Shown here: one piece after another, positions 6,715 through 14,118 of the stretch
Numbering within the stretch: the stretch's first letter is position 1
Layout: the number at the start of each line of letters is the position of its first letter
Assembly: GCA_036493295.1 (NCBI GenBank)
Contig: DASXQB010000115.1
Span: 1-29,183 of the forward strand
Length of the DNA: 29,183 nt
Source: DATKEU01 sp036493295
GTDB taxonomy: Bacteria; Myxococcota_A; Polyangia; Fen-1088
Direction: 5' to 3'
Made by a program: the position numbers and the translations under genes
Notes under the pieces: generated by a model
What the model saw: only the letters and a program-made list of their open reading frames with translations
Databases searched by the model: none
What the model was told of the DNA's origin: nothing

Positions 6715-7926
6715 TCACGGCATGACGTGCTTCGCCCACTTGATCGACTGCTGGTACATGTCCGGCAGCAGATCCTCGGCGACGCCCAGTTGCTTGGCCA
6801 GCCCGCTGGCGGCGGCCCAGTCCGCCGTTTCATACGCCAGCACCATGGCCCGCATCCGGCCCAAGGTCGTGTCGGCGCCCAGCACCGCCGCGCTGATCGC
6901 CGGCGACACCGAGATCTCGTCCAGGACTTCTTTGCACGGACGTCCCACCAGCGCGTCGATGGCCGACAGCATGCCGACCAGGAAAGCGTCCAGCTCCATG
7001 TCCGTGCGCTTGGTGGTCCGGGCCAGCGTCTCGCAGAAATGCGCGCGGACCAAACAATTCACCACCAGTTCGGGCGGGCGATCGTTCGAGATGCCGACGA
7101 TGGTGATCAGCGATGCCCACTTGCGGAAGGCGCTTTCGCCCAGCAACACCATGGCGTGCTTCAGCGACGTCACCCGGCTGCGCCAGTAAAAGGAGGCCGA
7201 GTTCAAATAACGGAGCAGCTTCACCGACAGCGAGACGTCGCGTTTGATCACCGCCTCGATGCGATCAAAGTTCAGATCGGGCTGCTGCAGCTCGCGCAGA
7301 AAATCCAGGTGGGTCAGCTTGAACGGCGGGATGTCTTCCCGCGCGATCATCTCGGGCCGCTGGAAAAAATAGCCCTGAAAATACGAATAGCCGAGCTCGC
7401 GCGCCTCGCTGAACTGATCCTGGGTTTCCACCTTCTCTGCCAGCAGGCCCAGCCGGCGGCGCTTGAAGCGTTCGCGCAGGCCTTTCCGTTGCTCGGGGGT
7501 GGTGGCCAGAAAATCAATCTTGATGACGTCCGCCAGGGCCACCAGCGGTTCCATATCCGGGCTGTCGACGTAATCGTCCAGGGCCAGTTCGTACCCGGCG
7601 CGTTTCAGATCGCGGCAGGCCGCCACCGTCGTGGCGTCGGGCTTCACCGATTCCAAAAGCTCGACCACTGATTGCCGCACCGGCAGCACGGAATACAAGG
7701 CGTCGCACAAAACTTTCTGCGTGACGTTCACGTACAGCTTGCGGCCGCCGGCCAGAGCAGCGAAACCGAACACCATCATGCTGTCGTTGATCACCCGCGA
7801 CGAAGCAAAGTCGCTGTCCACGCCGCGCGGGAAATAGTTCTCGATGCCCGACCGGAACAGGAGCTCATACGCCACCACTCGTTGCCGCGTATCAAAGATG
7901 GGCTGGCGCGCGACGAAAACCTGCAT
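6715..7926 (-). CDS. EAL-HDOD signalling protein (YuxH/CdgS type)
   Basis: The 403-residue cytoplasmic protein joins an N-terminal EAL domain (about 1-195) to an HDOD domain (about 205-395). The cyclic-di-GMP phosphodiesterase residues are largely present: E21 in 'YELLFR', N67, E89, D117-D118, K136, E164 in 'AEKVE' and Q184 in 'YFQGYF'. The loop after the aspartate pair reads 'DDYVDSPD' instead of DDFGTGYS and is shortened. In this family such changes usually mean binding without catalysis, so it may be a c-di-GMP sensor or scaffold. HDOD shows 'LLRYLNSASF'. HDOD proteins often control motility and regulatory networks, which fits a flagellin-encoding genome. A hairpin covers its start. Confidence 0.93.
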   Translation of the reverse strand: MQVFVARQPIFDTRQRVVAYELLFRSGIENYFPRGVDSDFASSRVINDSMMVFGFAALAGGRKLYVNVTQKVLCDALYSVLPVRQSVVELLESVKPDATTVAACRDLKRAGYELALDDYVDSPDMEPLVALADVIKIDFLATTPEQRKGLRERFKRRRLGLLAEKVETQDQFSEARELGYSYFQGYFFQRPEMIAREDIPPFKLTHLDFLRELQQPDLNFDRIEAVIKRDVSLSVKLLRYLNSASFYWRSRVTSLKHAMVLLGESAFRKWASLITIVGISNDRPPELVVNCLVRAHFCETLARTTKRTDMELDAFLVGMLSAIDALVGRPCKEVLDEISVSPAISAAVLGADTTLGRMRAMVLAYETADWAAASGLAKQLGVAEDLLPDMYQQSIKWAKHVMP

Positions 7927-7945
7927 GAAGGGCCGTCCCTTTCAT
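7925..7945 (-). promoter_or_regulatory. Start-site hairpin of the EAL-HDOD gene
   Basis: Read on the minus strand, ATGAAAGGGACGG runs into CCCTTCATG, where the last ATG is the start codon. AAAGGG, the only good ribosome-binding site (about 9 bases before the start), can pair with the CCCTT just before the ATG; one unpaired A breaks the symmetry. The structure would hide the ribosome site. The upstream ATG in the same repeat is out of frame. Confidence 0.35.
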
Positions 7946-8024
7946 CGGCGGCCCGGCCGCTAGCTGTAGCGCGCCGTCGCTGCATCCTCGCCCTGGCGCG
8001 CGCTTTGCCATAGACTCCGGCCGC

Positions 8025-9245
8025 TTGTCATTGAACAACGAAAAATCCCCCGCTCCCGGCGCCAACGACCGCGTTCTGGTCACCGTCACCGGACCCGATC
8101 GCACCGGCGTGACTGCCACCTTGACCGGCATCCTGTCCGAGGAGGGCGCGTCGCTGCACGACATCGAACAGGTGGTCGTGCAAGGCCAGCTGACCTTGTG
8201 TTTGCTGGTGGGCGTGCCACGTACACGCGACGTGCTGAAAGAGCTTTTGTTCGCCGCCAAGGAGCTGGGCATGGAGCTGGACTTCAAGCCCGTGCCCGGC
8301 AGCGCCGCACAGGTTGCTCCGTCGCCGGAAGGCCGGCGCTATGTCATCACCGCCATTGGCCGCGTGCTGGGCGCGCCGCACCTGCATGCGCTGGCCACCA
8401 CGCTGGCCGCCGAGGGTGCCAACATCGAGAAGATCGGCCGCCTGTCCGAAGGATCGCTGGCCTCGGTGGAGATTCACGCCTCGCTGCCGCCCTATCGCGA
8501 CAGCGAGGTCTTGAAGCGAACACTTCTGGCCGTGGCCACCAGCGCCGGCTTCGACGTGTCGTTGCAGCGCGAGAGCCTGTATCGCCGATCAAAGCGCCTG
8601 GTGGTGATGGACATGGACTCGACGCTGATCCGCATCGAGGTGATCGACGAGCTGGCGCGCGCCGCTGGCGTCGTCGATCAGGTCTCGAAGATCACCGAGC
8701 GGGCCATGCAAGGCGAGATGGACTATGACCAGTCGCTGCGCCAGCGGGTTGAGTTGCTGAAAGGCCTGGACGTCAAGGTGCTGGATCGCATCGCCGCCGA
8801 CCTGCCGCTGACCGAGGGCGCCGAGACGCTGGTCCGCGTGCTCAAGCGCCTCGGGTACAGCATTGCGGTGATCAGCGGCGGCTTTTCGCGCGCGGCCGAG
8901 GCGCTGAAGCGCCGCCTCGGGTTGGACTATGCTTATTCAAACAATCTAGAAATCGCAGATGGAAAACTGACCGGCCGGGTGAGCGGCCCGATCGTCAACG
9001 CTCAGCGCAAGGCCGAGCTGCTGGAGACCATCGCCCAGGCCGAAGGCGTGCTGCTGGATCAGGTGATCGCCGTCGGCGACGGGGCCAACGACGCCCTGAT
9101 GCTGGAGCGGGCCGGCCTGGGGATCGCCTTTCACGCCAAACCCAAGCTGCGCGAATCCGCCGACACCAGCATCTCGGCGGCAGGCCTGGACGCCATCCTT
9201 TATTTGCTGGGCATCAGCGCGCGCGAGCTGCAGGAGGTCGATTGA
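8025..9245 (+). CDS. serB: Phosphoserine phosphatase with two N-terminal ACT domains
   Basis: Hydrolyses L-3-phosphoserine to serine, the last step of serine synthesis, in the cytoplasm. The 406-residue chain has two ACT modules (about 17-95 with 'VTVTGPDRTGVTATL', and 104-175 with 'ITAIGRVLGAPHLHAL') before a HAD phosphatase domain. HAD motifs are D196-M-D198-S-T, 'ISGGFSRAAE' (motif II), the lysine in 'NAQRKAELL', and 'GDGANDALM' with D352. D196 is the expected nucleophile. Tandem ACT domains usually bring serine feedback control. The start is TTG 8025, the only codon placing the first ACT strand near the N-terminus; TTG 8031 is an alternative. No clear ribosome site is seen. Confidence 0.96.
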   Translation: MSLNNEKSPAPGANDRVLVTVTGPDRTGVTATLTGILSEEGASLHDIEQVVVQGQLTLCLLVGVPRTRDVLKELLFAAKELGMELDFKPVPGSAAQVAPSPEGRRYVITAIGRVLGAPHLHALATTLAAEGANIEKIGRLSEGSLASVEIHASLPPYRDSEVLKRTLLAVATSAGFDVSLQRESLYRRSKRLVVMDMDSTLIRIEVIDELARAAGVVDQVSKITERAMQGEMDYDQSLRQRVELLKGLDVKVLDRIAADLPLTEGAETLVRVLKRLGYSIAVISGGFSRAAEALKRRLGLDYAYSNNLEIADGKLTGRVSGPIVNAQRKAELLETIAQAEGVLLDQVIAVGDGANDALMLERAGLGIAFHAKPKLRESADTSISAAGLDAILYLLGISARELQEVD

Positions 9246-9279
9246 CGACCGGCCGCCGGCCGATCGCCTTCCCAGTCGA

Positions 9280-9309
9280 TTGACCTGCCACCCACGGAAT
9301 GGGTAGTCT
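9280..9309 (+). promoter_or_regulatory. Candidate housekeeping promoter for the tRNA pair
   Basis: TTGACC and TAGTCT are separated by 18 bases, placing transcription start about 40 bases before tRNA-Arg. The -35 box is good; the -10 box matches TATAAT at only three positions. It lies in the 109-base gap after serB. Moderate to weak evidence. Confidence 0.4.
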
Positions 9310-9354
9310 GCCGCCGCTTTGCCGGTTAGAACTTCGGCCCGGGGAAGAAGGTGA

Positions 9355-9428
9355 GCGCCCGTAGCTCAGCTGGATAGAGCAGCGGCCTTCTAAGCCGCTG
9401 GTCGCAGGTTCGACTCCTGCCGGGCGCG
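9355..9428 (+). tRNA. tRNA-Arg (anticodon UCU)
   Basis: A full cloverleaf: acceptor GCGCCCG pairs with CGGGCGC, D arm begins GCTCAGCTGGATAGAGC, the anticodon stem GCGGC/GCCGC holds the loop CTTCTAA with anticodon TCT, and the T arm is GCAGG-TTCGACT-CCTGC. It reads AGA codons, rare in a GC-rich genome. The 3' CCA is not encoded (discriminator G is followed by CA). Confidence 0.97.
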
Positions 9429-9469
9429 CAGCGAAGACGTCAGCAGCATTTTTGAAAACTAAATACACG

Positions 9470-9542
9470 GTGGGCGTAGCTCAATTGGTAGAGCATCGGA
9501 CTGTGGCTCCGAGGGTTGCGGGTTCAATCCCCGTCGCTCACC
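9470..9542 (+). tRNA. tRNA-His (anticodon GUG)
   Basis: Acceptor GTGGGCG pairs with CGCTCAC (one G-U). The anticodon stem TCGGA/TCCGA carries loop CTGTGGC with anticodon GTG, and the T arm is GCGGG-TTCAATC-CCCGT. A G at 9469 can serve as the extra G-1 of histidine tRNAs, opposite the discriminator C at 9542. CCA is not encoded. It lies 41 bases after tRNA-Arg and is probably co-transcribed with it. Confidence 0.97.
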
Positions 9543-9587
9543 CAGGTTTAACTGGCAATTTATGGTCAGGGGGCGATCCAGGTATCG

Positions 9588-9803
9588 GTTCTCGGCGAAC
9601 CAGAAGTTGCCGTCGGGGCCGGTGACGAGCCCGTTGGCGCCGGCGTCCGCGGTGGGAATGGCGAATTCCGTGACCACGCTCGCCGGGGTGATGCGCCCGA
9701 TCTTGTGGGCGCCCGATTCGGGTGAATCAAAGGCTGCTGTCGGGGCCGGTGGTGATCGCGATCGGTCCGGCGGACGTCGGCAGAGGGACTCGGTGATGAC
9801 GCC
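9588..9803 (-). pseudogene. Decayed fragment of a virginiamycin B lyase-like (Vgb) beta-propeller
   Basis: On the minus strand, fragments of the Vgb repeat (TEFxxPTxxxGPxxITxGPDGxLWFTE...KIGRIT) can be followed across frames. One frame gives 'GVITES', the next gives 'LPTSAGPIAITTGPDSSL', then a TGA where tryptophan is expected. The first frame returns with 'KIGRITPASVVTEFAIPTA' and 'GPDGNFWFAEN', and similarity ends there. At least two frameshifts and one nonsense change show decay. Only about two of the usual six or seven blades remain. The remnant stops about 45 bases from tRNA-His. An open frame of 183 codons spans the area but is not an intact protein. Confidence 0.65.
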
Positions 9804-10027
9804 GTGGAAGGCGGGAAAATCAACCGTCGCCAATCCGCTGCCGGTCGTCGTGGCGGGGCGCATGGTGAACGAGACGTTGACCGGCGCCGAGGTGGTGACG
9901 CTCACCATGACGGGATCGCTGAAGTAGGTCGCGGCTCTTTTGTGGTCGGCCAAAACCAAAGAGGGAAGAAGGTCTCGGACGTGGTAACAACGGAGGCCCG
10001 AGGCGCTCACCCTCGATTCCAGAAAGT
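9804..10027. other. Non-coding or degraded stretch
   Basis: About 220 bases between the Vgb-like remnant and the next gene. A minus-strand reading ('VTTSAPVNVSFTMRPATTTG') runs into the remnant and may be more of the same dead gene, but I cannot assign it. No promoter stands out for the downstream gene. Confidence 0.35.
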
Positions 10028-10975
10028 GTGAAAGGCCGGTTGCAAATGTACGGCTCCTGGGCCGGGCGCGGCGCGCGCAGCGGAATTCTGCTGTGTCTCG
10101 TCTTGTTGGCGCCGGCGTTGTCGGTGCAAGCGCGGGCAGCGGGGCCGGCGGGCCACGTGCGCGTGGTGGGGGCGGGTGCTTGTCCCGCGGCGGTCGCGGT
10201 CGCGCGCGAGTTGCAAAAAATGCTTCCCGCCCTGGACGTCACCCCATCCACCGACGGCGGCGATCCGGGCGACGCGTTTGTCGTCGAGGATCCGAGCGGG
10301 CTGCGCGTGACGGTGGGCGGTGCGCAGCGCGCCTTCACCGATGCGGCCGCTGATTGCCCGGCGCGGGCGCGGTTCGCCGCCATCTTCATCGCGCTGGTGC
10401 TGTACCCGCCGCAGCTACCGCCGCTGGGAGCACCGCCATCGCCGACGCCCGCCGCGTCTCCCCGAACCGCCGTCGAGGTCGAGGGAGGACCAGCGTTGCA
10501 GTTTGCGCCGGGGTCCGGGCAGAGCAGCCCGCCGGTTGCGCTCGGCGGTGGCGCGCGCTTGACGGTGGGCCGGCTTCTCAGACTGTCGGCTGGCGTCTCG
10601 GTTCTCTCGTCGACCTTCCACTTTGCCCGAGCGGACGCCGACGCGCTGTGGGTGCCGCTTGATCTGGGATTGCGCTTCCTGGAGGGCGCCGGGCCCTACC
10701 AGGCCGGCGCGGAAGCGTCCGCCGTTTTGATTCCCCTGCGTCTGCAGGGCAGGGCGCTCATGAGCACCGAGACCGGCTGGCGCTTCGCGGTGGGCGGCCG
10801 TTTGGCCGTCTTTGCCCGCCGGTGGTTGACGCGGTCGGTGGGGCTGGTCGCGTCACTCGACGGCGACGTCTGGCCCGGGATCGTCCAGCTGTCCGTGGCG
10901 GGCGTCGGCACGGTGGGAAATACCCCGCGGCTGTGGCTGGGCGGGCAATTGGCTGCGGTGATCAGGCTGCGTTGA
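10028..10975 (+). CDS. Exported protein of unknown function, probable outer-membrane beta-rich protein
   Basis: The 315-residue product has a signal peptide (hydrophobic core about residues 19-34, 'ILLCLVLLAPALSVQA', then AxAxA-like residues). A small domain with two cysteines (C52, C111) spans about 40-130. A proline-rich linker ('PPLGAPPSPTPAASP') and a strand-rich C-terminal half (about 150-315) follow, with alternating hydrophobic residues and glycines resembling an outer-membrane barrel. The start is GTG 10028; ATG 10046 is equally possible. It directly precedes an ECF sigma gene, so it may be the sensor or a co-regulated envelope component of that sigma system. No named family recognised. 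Confidence 0.75.
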   Translation: MKGRLQMYGSWAGRGARSGILLCLVLLAPALSVQARAAGPAGHVRVVGAGACPAAVAVARELQKMLPALDVTPSTDGGDPGDAFVVEDPSGLRVTVGGAQRAFTDAAADCPARARFAAIFIALVLYPPQLPPLGAPPSPTPAASPRTAVEVEGGPALQFAPGSGQSSPPVALGGGARLTVGRLLRLSAGVSVLSSTFHFARADADALWVPLDLGLRFLEGAGPYQAGAEASAVLIPLRLQGRALMSTETGWRFAVGGRLAVFARRWLTRSVGLVASLDGDVWPGIVQLSVAGVGTVGNTPRLWLGGQLAAVIRLR

Positions 10976-11010
10976 AGTTTTTCAGCGCAGCCGTCCATCA
11001 ACAAGGGCAC

Positions 11011-11598
11011 GTGCCGATCGGAAAGTACGCCGCCCCGGCCGCCGCATTGCCCGTGCGACTGCCATCCGTCCCTTCATTTGAACAGATCTATCTAGACCGT
11101 TTTCATGATGTGTCGCGCTGGGCCCGCGCGTTGGGCGGATTGGACGCCGATCTCGACGACATCACGCAAGAAGTGTTTCTGATTGTCGAGCGCAAGCTGT
11201 CCGGATTCGACGGCCAGAACCTGAGCGCCTGGCTGTACAGCATCGTTCGCCGCCAGGTCAGCGACTATCGGCGCAGCGCCTGGATGCGCCGCGTGTTCCG
11301 CGGCTCGTCGCGAAAAGATCAGGTCGAGCAGCAGCCGGTGCTGATCGACAAAGGACCCGATCCCAGCCAGATGTTGGAGCGCCGAGAAATGCAGCGGCTG
11401 ATCAACCAAATGTTGAACAAGATGAGCGCGGCGCAACGGACAGCTTTTATTCTCTTCGAGATCGAAGCCTACAGCGGCGAGGAGATCGCGGTCCTGGAAG
11501 GGATTCCGCTCAATACGGTTTGGACCCGGCTCTATCACGCGCGCAAACGATTCTTGGAGCTGGTTGACGAGGCGCGGGCGGAGGGAAAACTGCCATGA
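11011..11598 (+). CDS. ECF-type RNA polymerase sigma factor
   Basis: The product of about 195 residues has sigma region 2 ('LDDITQEVFLIVERKL', 'LSAWLYSIVRRQVSDYRRS') and region 4 ('MSAAQRTAFILFEIEA', 'GEEIAVLEGIPLNTVWTRLY') with the helix-turn-helix. Region 2 is slightly shortened at its start. The initiation codon is uncertain: GTG 11011 is used here; a TTG at 10972 would overlap the preceding TGA. The open frame continues back to 10822, but that part lies inside the preceding gene. The following gene encodes a membrane protein in the usual anti-sigma position. It differs clearly in sequence from the sigma factor at 4624-5283. Confidence 0.92.
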   Translation: MPIGKYAAPAAALPVRLPSVPSFEQIYLDRFHDVSRWARALGGLDADLDDITQEVFLIVERKLSGFDGQNLSAWLYSIVRRQVSDYRRSAWMRRVFRGSSRKDQVEQQPVLIDKGPDPSQMLERREMQRLINQMLNKMSAAQRTAFILFEIEAYSGEEIAVLEGIPLNTVWTRLYHARKRFLELVDEARAEGKLP

Positions 11599-11622
11599 GT
11601 CCAGCGTGGTGAGCCGATCAAT

Positions 11623-12399
11623 ATGAAACGACTTATCGATAGCTTGAATTCCGATCAGCCGCGCCTGCGCGCGGCTGCTCAGTTGATTCGAGAGGTGCCG
11701 TCGCTGGACGATGCGCCCCGCCGCGGCGGGCTGGCTCGCCTCAAACTGCGATCGCGGCGGCGGCGAAGCTCCGGATGGCGGATGCACCCGGTGGTGATCG
11801 GCTCGCTGTTGCTGATCAGCGTCGCTGGCGCCAGCGCGATGGTCGGCGGCGGCTGGCGATACGCGCGCCAGCGCGTGGCCTGGTTGTGGCCCGCCGCGAT
11901 CGCTCCGGCCAGCCGTTCGGCGGCCAGCAGAGGCAACTCGAGATCGAAAGAGACGCCGGCGGTTGAGGCAATGCCCGCGGTCTTGTCGCCGCTGCTTGAA
12001 TCACCGGCGCCGATGGTCTCGCCGGCGGATGAAAAGCCGGCCGCGCGGCGACAGAGCAAGGCGGCTCTGTCGCGACCGTCGCTGCTGGCGCAGGAAAATT
12101 CAAGAGCCGCGCCGATCCCGCGGCCAGCGGCCGACAATCCAGAGGCTGACCTGATGTCGACCATCATCGAGGCCCGCCGCCGCGGCGACAGCGCCATGAC
12201 GGAGCGACTGCTGGGGCGATACCGCCGCGAATTTCCCGGCGGCGTCTTCATCGAGGAAGCTCTGCTCTTGTCGATCGAGGCGGCGGCCGCCCACGATCGG
12301 CCGGCGGCAGAAGAGCTGGCGCGCCTTTACCTGCGCCGGTTTCCCGGCGGTCGTTATCGCGAGACGGTCGCACGCGGACTGCGCGCGCGTGCGGACTGA
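11623..12399 (+). CDS. Single-pass membrane protein with TPR-like C-terminus, probable anti-sigma factor
   Basis: 258 residues. The short N-terminus (1-50) is basic and lacks a cysteine zinc finger. A transmembrane helix lies at about 55-75 ('HPVVIGSLLLISVAGASAMV'). The periplasmic part has a low-complexity linker (about 90-165) and paired helices with the repeated signature 'RRRGDSAMTERLLGRYRREF' and 'LARLYLRRFPGGRY', which resembles tetratricopeptide units. It follows the sigma gene by 24 bases, which is why an anti-sigma role is inferred; no sigma-binding domain is recognisable. The stop TGA shares one base with the next gene's ATG (TGATG), implying coupled translation. Architecture matches the anti-sigma factor at 5303-6589 apart from the missing zinc finger. 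Confidence 0.8.
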   Translation: MKRLIDSLNSDQPRLRAAAQLIREVPSLDDAPRRGGLARLKLRSRRRRSSGWRMHPVVIGSLLLISVAGASAMVGGGWRYARQRVAWLWPAAIAPASRSAASRGNSRSKETPAVEAMPAVLSPLLESPAPMVSPADEKPAARRQSKAALSRPSLLAQENSRAAPIPRPAADNPEADLMSTIIEARRRGDSAMTERLLGRYRREFPGGVFIEEALLLSIEAAAAHDRPAAEELARLYLRRFPGGRYRETVARGLRARAD

Positions 12400-13256
12400 T
12401 GGTCGGGTCGCGGCGTTGGCTGCTGCTGCTGCTGCTGACGGTGTTGGCAGATCTGCCGGCCTGCGATCAATCGCTGGAGATCGGGCGCATGTTCGCGCCG
12501 TCGATCGACGCCGGCGCCAGCGTCAGCGATGTCGGCAGCGCCGCGGACGCCGGCGTCGCGATCGCCGACAGCGGCGCGCCGGACGCGATGGAGGCGCCGG
12601 ACGCGGGCATTCTTTGGTTCAGCGGCTTCGAGACCGGGGACACCAGCGAATGGTCGGCCGGCGGCGCGTCCGCCGGCGGCGAAAATGACCACCTGGTGAC
12701 GGCGTCCGTGTCGCCGCAGCCGGCGCACGGCGGCGCTCAAGCGTGGCACATCAGCTTTGACACCGCCGACAAGGTCGATCACGGCGCGCAGGTTTACCGC
12801 CGCGTGGAGAGCGGGCCCGCCTATTACGGCGCCTGGTTTCTTATCGACCAGCCGCACACGCCGACCACGTTCTGGACGGTGTTTTCCTTCTTCTACGAAG
12901 ATCAGGCGGGGAATTCCCAGGCTCGTCACGGACTGTGGGACCTCAATCTGAACAGTCAGATTGTCTATTTCTATAACGAGATCACCAAACAGTTTCAGGA
13001 CGCGTCGCCTCGGCAATCGTACCTGGTGGGCCAATGGTTTCACTTGGAGGCGCGCTTTGCTTACGAGGCGGGGCACATCGGTCACCTCACGGTTTGGTTG
13101 GACGGCGTGCAGATTCTGGATCTGTCAAACCTGGCCGCTGCGCCCACCGACTATCTTTACTGGGCGGTGGGCAGCGAGACCGATTCGCTGGCGCCGACCG
13201 CCTGCACGGTGTCGATCGACGACGCCACGATCTCTACCGGGCGTATTGGTCCCTGA
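12399..13256 (+). CDS. Lipoprotein with concanavalin A-like (lectin/glucanase) fold
   Basis: 285 residues with a lipoprotein signal: leucine run, then lipobox LPAC with the cysteine at about residue 22. A 45-residue Ala/Asp/Gly linker with repeated 'DAG' follows. The main domain (about 68-285) begins 'ILWFSGFETGDTSEW' and has 'HLEARFAYEAGHIGHLTVW' and 'LDGVQILDLSNL', features of jelly-roll LamG or polysaccharide-lyase-like domains that bind or cut glycans. I see no clear catalytic residues. Six CTG codons in a row encode the signal peptide. It is the last gene of the sigma cluster, so it may be a surface output or a ligand-binding partner. It shares its plan with the lipoprotein at 22683-23738. 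Confidence 0.8.
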   Translation: MVGSRRWLLLLLLTVLADLPACDQSLEIGRMFAPSIDAGASVSDVGSAADAGVAIADSGAPDAMEAPDAGILWFSGFETGDTSEWSAGGASAGGENDHLVTASVSPQPAHGGAQAWHISFDTADKVDHGAQVYRRVESGPAYYGAWFLIDQPHTPTTFWTVFSFFYEDQAGNSQARHGLWDLNLNSQIVYFYNEITKQFQDASPRQSYLVGQWFHLEARFAYEAGHIGHLTVWLDGVQILDLSNLAAAPTDYLYWAVGSETDSLAPTACTVSIDDATISTGRIGP

Positions 13257-13281
13257 CCTTCGCGCCGCGCTCTCTCGTCGA

Positions 13282-13962
13282 TCAGGATTCGTCGCCGGTG
13301 CCGCGGGACGGTTGGTGTCCGGGCAGCGAGATGCCGTGGCTGACGGCAAAGCGGATCAAATCAGCGGTGCTGCGCACCGCCAGCTTGCGATTGATGTTGT
13401 TCCGGTGCGTCTCCACCGTCTTGAGGCTGATGCACAGGCGGCGTGCCACCTCCATGCTGCTGCAGCCGTCGACGACCAGGCGAAAGATCTCCGTCTCACG
13501 CGGGGACAACTGCTGCAGGCCGCTGGGTGCCGTGGGCTGGTGGTCGTCCGCGGCCCAGTCGGCGTCCGTCGCCCTGATGGTCGGCGACAGATAGCGCTGG
13601 CCGTTCATCACCGCGGCGATGGCGTCGACCAGCTCGCTGATCGGTCGCGCCTTGAGCACGTAACCGGATATCCCGGACTTCAGCGCCGCCTGCATGGCAA
13701 AGCGATCGCGCAACGCAGTCATGATCAGGATCCGACTCTTCACGCGCGCGCGTCGGGCGGCGCGCACGAGCTCGGTTCCCAGCCCGTCTTCCAATGACAG
13801 ATCCGCCAGGACGATGTCGGGGTGAAGGGATTCAATGATCGGCAGCGCGGCGCGGATGCTGTCGGCCACGCCGACCACTTCGTATTCGGGAATGGACGCC
13901 AGCATCGCCGCCAGGGCGTCGCGCACCATCACATGGTCTTCGACAATCACAATTCGAGTCAT
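13282..13962 (-). CDS. NarL/FixJ-type response regulator
   Basis: A 226-residue DNA-binding regulator. The receiver domain (1-120) has the acidic pair E8-D9, phospho-acceptor D54 in 'IVLADLSL', T82 and K104. The LuxR-type helix-turn-helix (about 150-215) reads 'LSPRETEIFRLVVDGCSSME' and 'ISLKTVETHRNNINRKLAV'. ATG 13962 places the first receiver strand 'RIVIVEDH' at once; the open frame continues to GTG 14013, but those 17 residues are not receiver-like. It is divergent from the receiver and hybrid-kinase genes across about 156 bases, making it the probable transcriptional output of that relay. Its stop is 25 bases from the converging lipoprotein gene. Confidence 0.94.
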   Translation of the reverse strand: MTRIVIVEDHVMVRDALAAMLASIPEYEVVGVADSIRAALPIIESLHPDIVLADLSLEDGLGTELVRAARRARVKSRILIMTALRDRFAMQAALKSGISGYVLKARPISELVDAIAAVMNGQRYLSPTIRATDADWAADDHQPTAPSGLQQLSPRETEIFRLVVDGCSSMEVARRLCISLKTVETHRNNINRKLAVRSTADLIRFAVSHGISLPGHQPSRGTGDES

Positions 13963-14095
13963 CGCTTTTTGCTCTAATTCGGGGGGTTCTATGTAATTTG
14001 TCACTGTTCGCACCCTGGGGCTTGGCAGTTGTTGCGACCTACCAACCGAGAGTGTTCCTCTATTAAGACATCGATTCGCCCTGACGCCTATTTTT

Positions 14096-14115
14096 CAGGG
14101 AGGTCCCTGGGGAGG
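14096..14115 (+). promoter_or_regulatory. Inverted repeat abutting the ribosome site of the receiver gene
   Basis: CAGGGA-GG-TCCCTG (14096-14109) is a perfect 6-bp inverted repeat overlapping the strong ribosome-binding sequence GGGGAGG (14109-14115), three bases before the TTG start at 14119. AGGGAGG within the repeat is a second Shine-Dalgarno-like run. It could be an operator or a translation-control hairpin. Confidence 0.35.
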
Positions 14116-14118
14116 CTT

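Noticed and set aside
9459..10010. Intact 183-residue minus-strand gene next to the tRNAs
   Set aside because: It reads through the tRNA-His gene, and Vgb repeats are split between frames, so it is a remnant rather than a working gene.
12418..12437. CTG repeat as a phase-variation tract
   Set aside because: A triplet repeat changes only the number of leucines in the signal peptide and cannot switch the reading frame.
14020..14036. Second sigma-54 promoter (TTGGCAGTTGTTGCGAC)
   Set aside because: The GG and GC elements are 10 bases apart instead of 12, so spacing is wrong.
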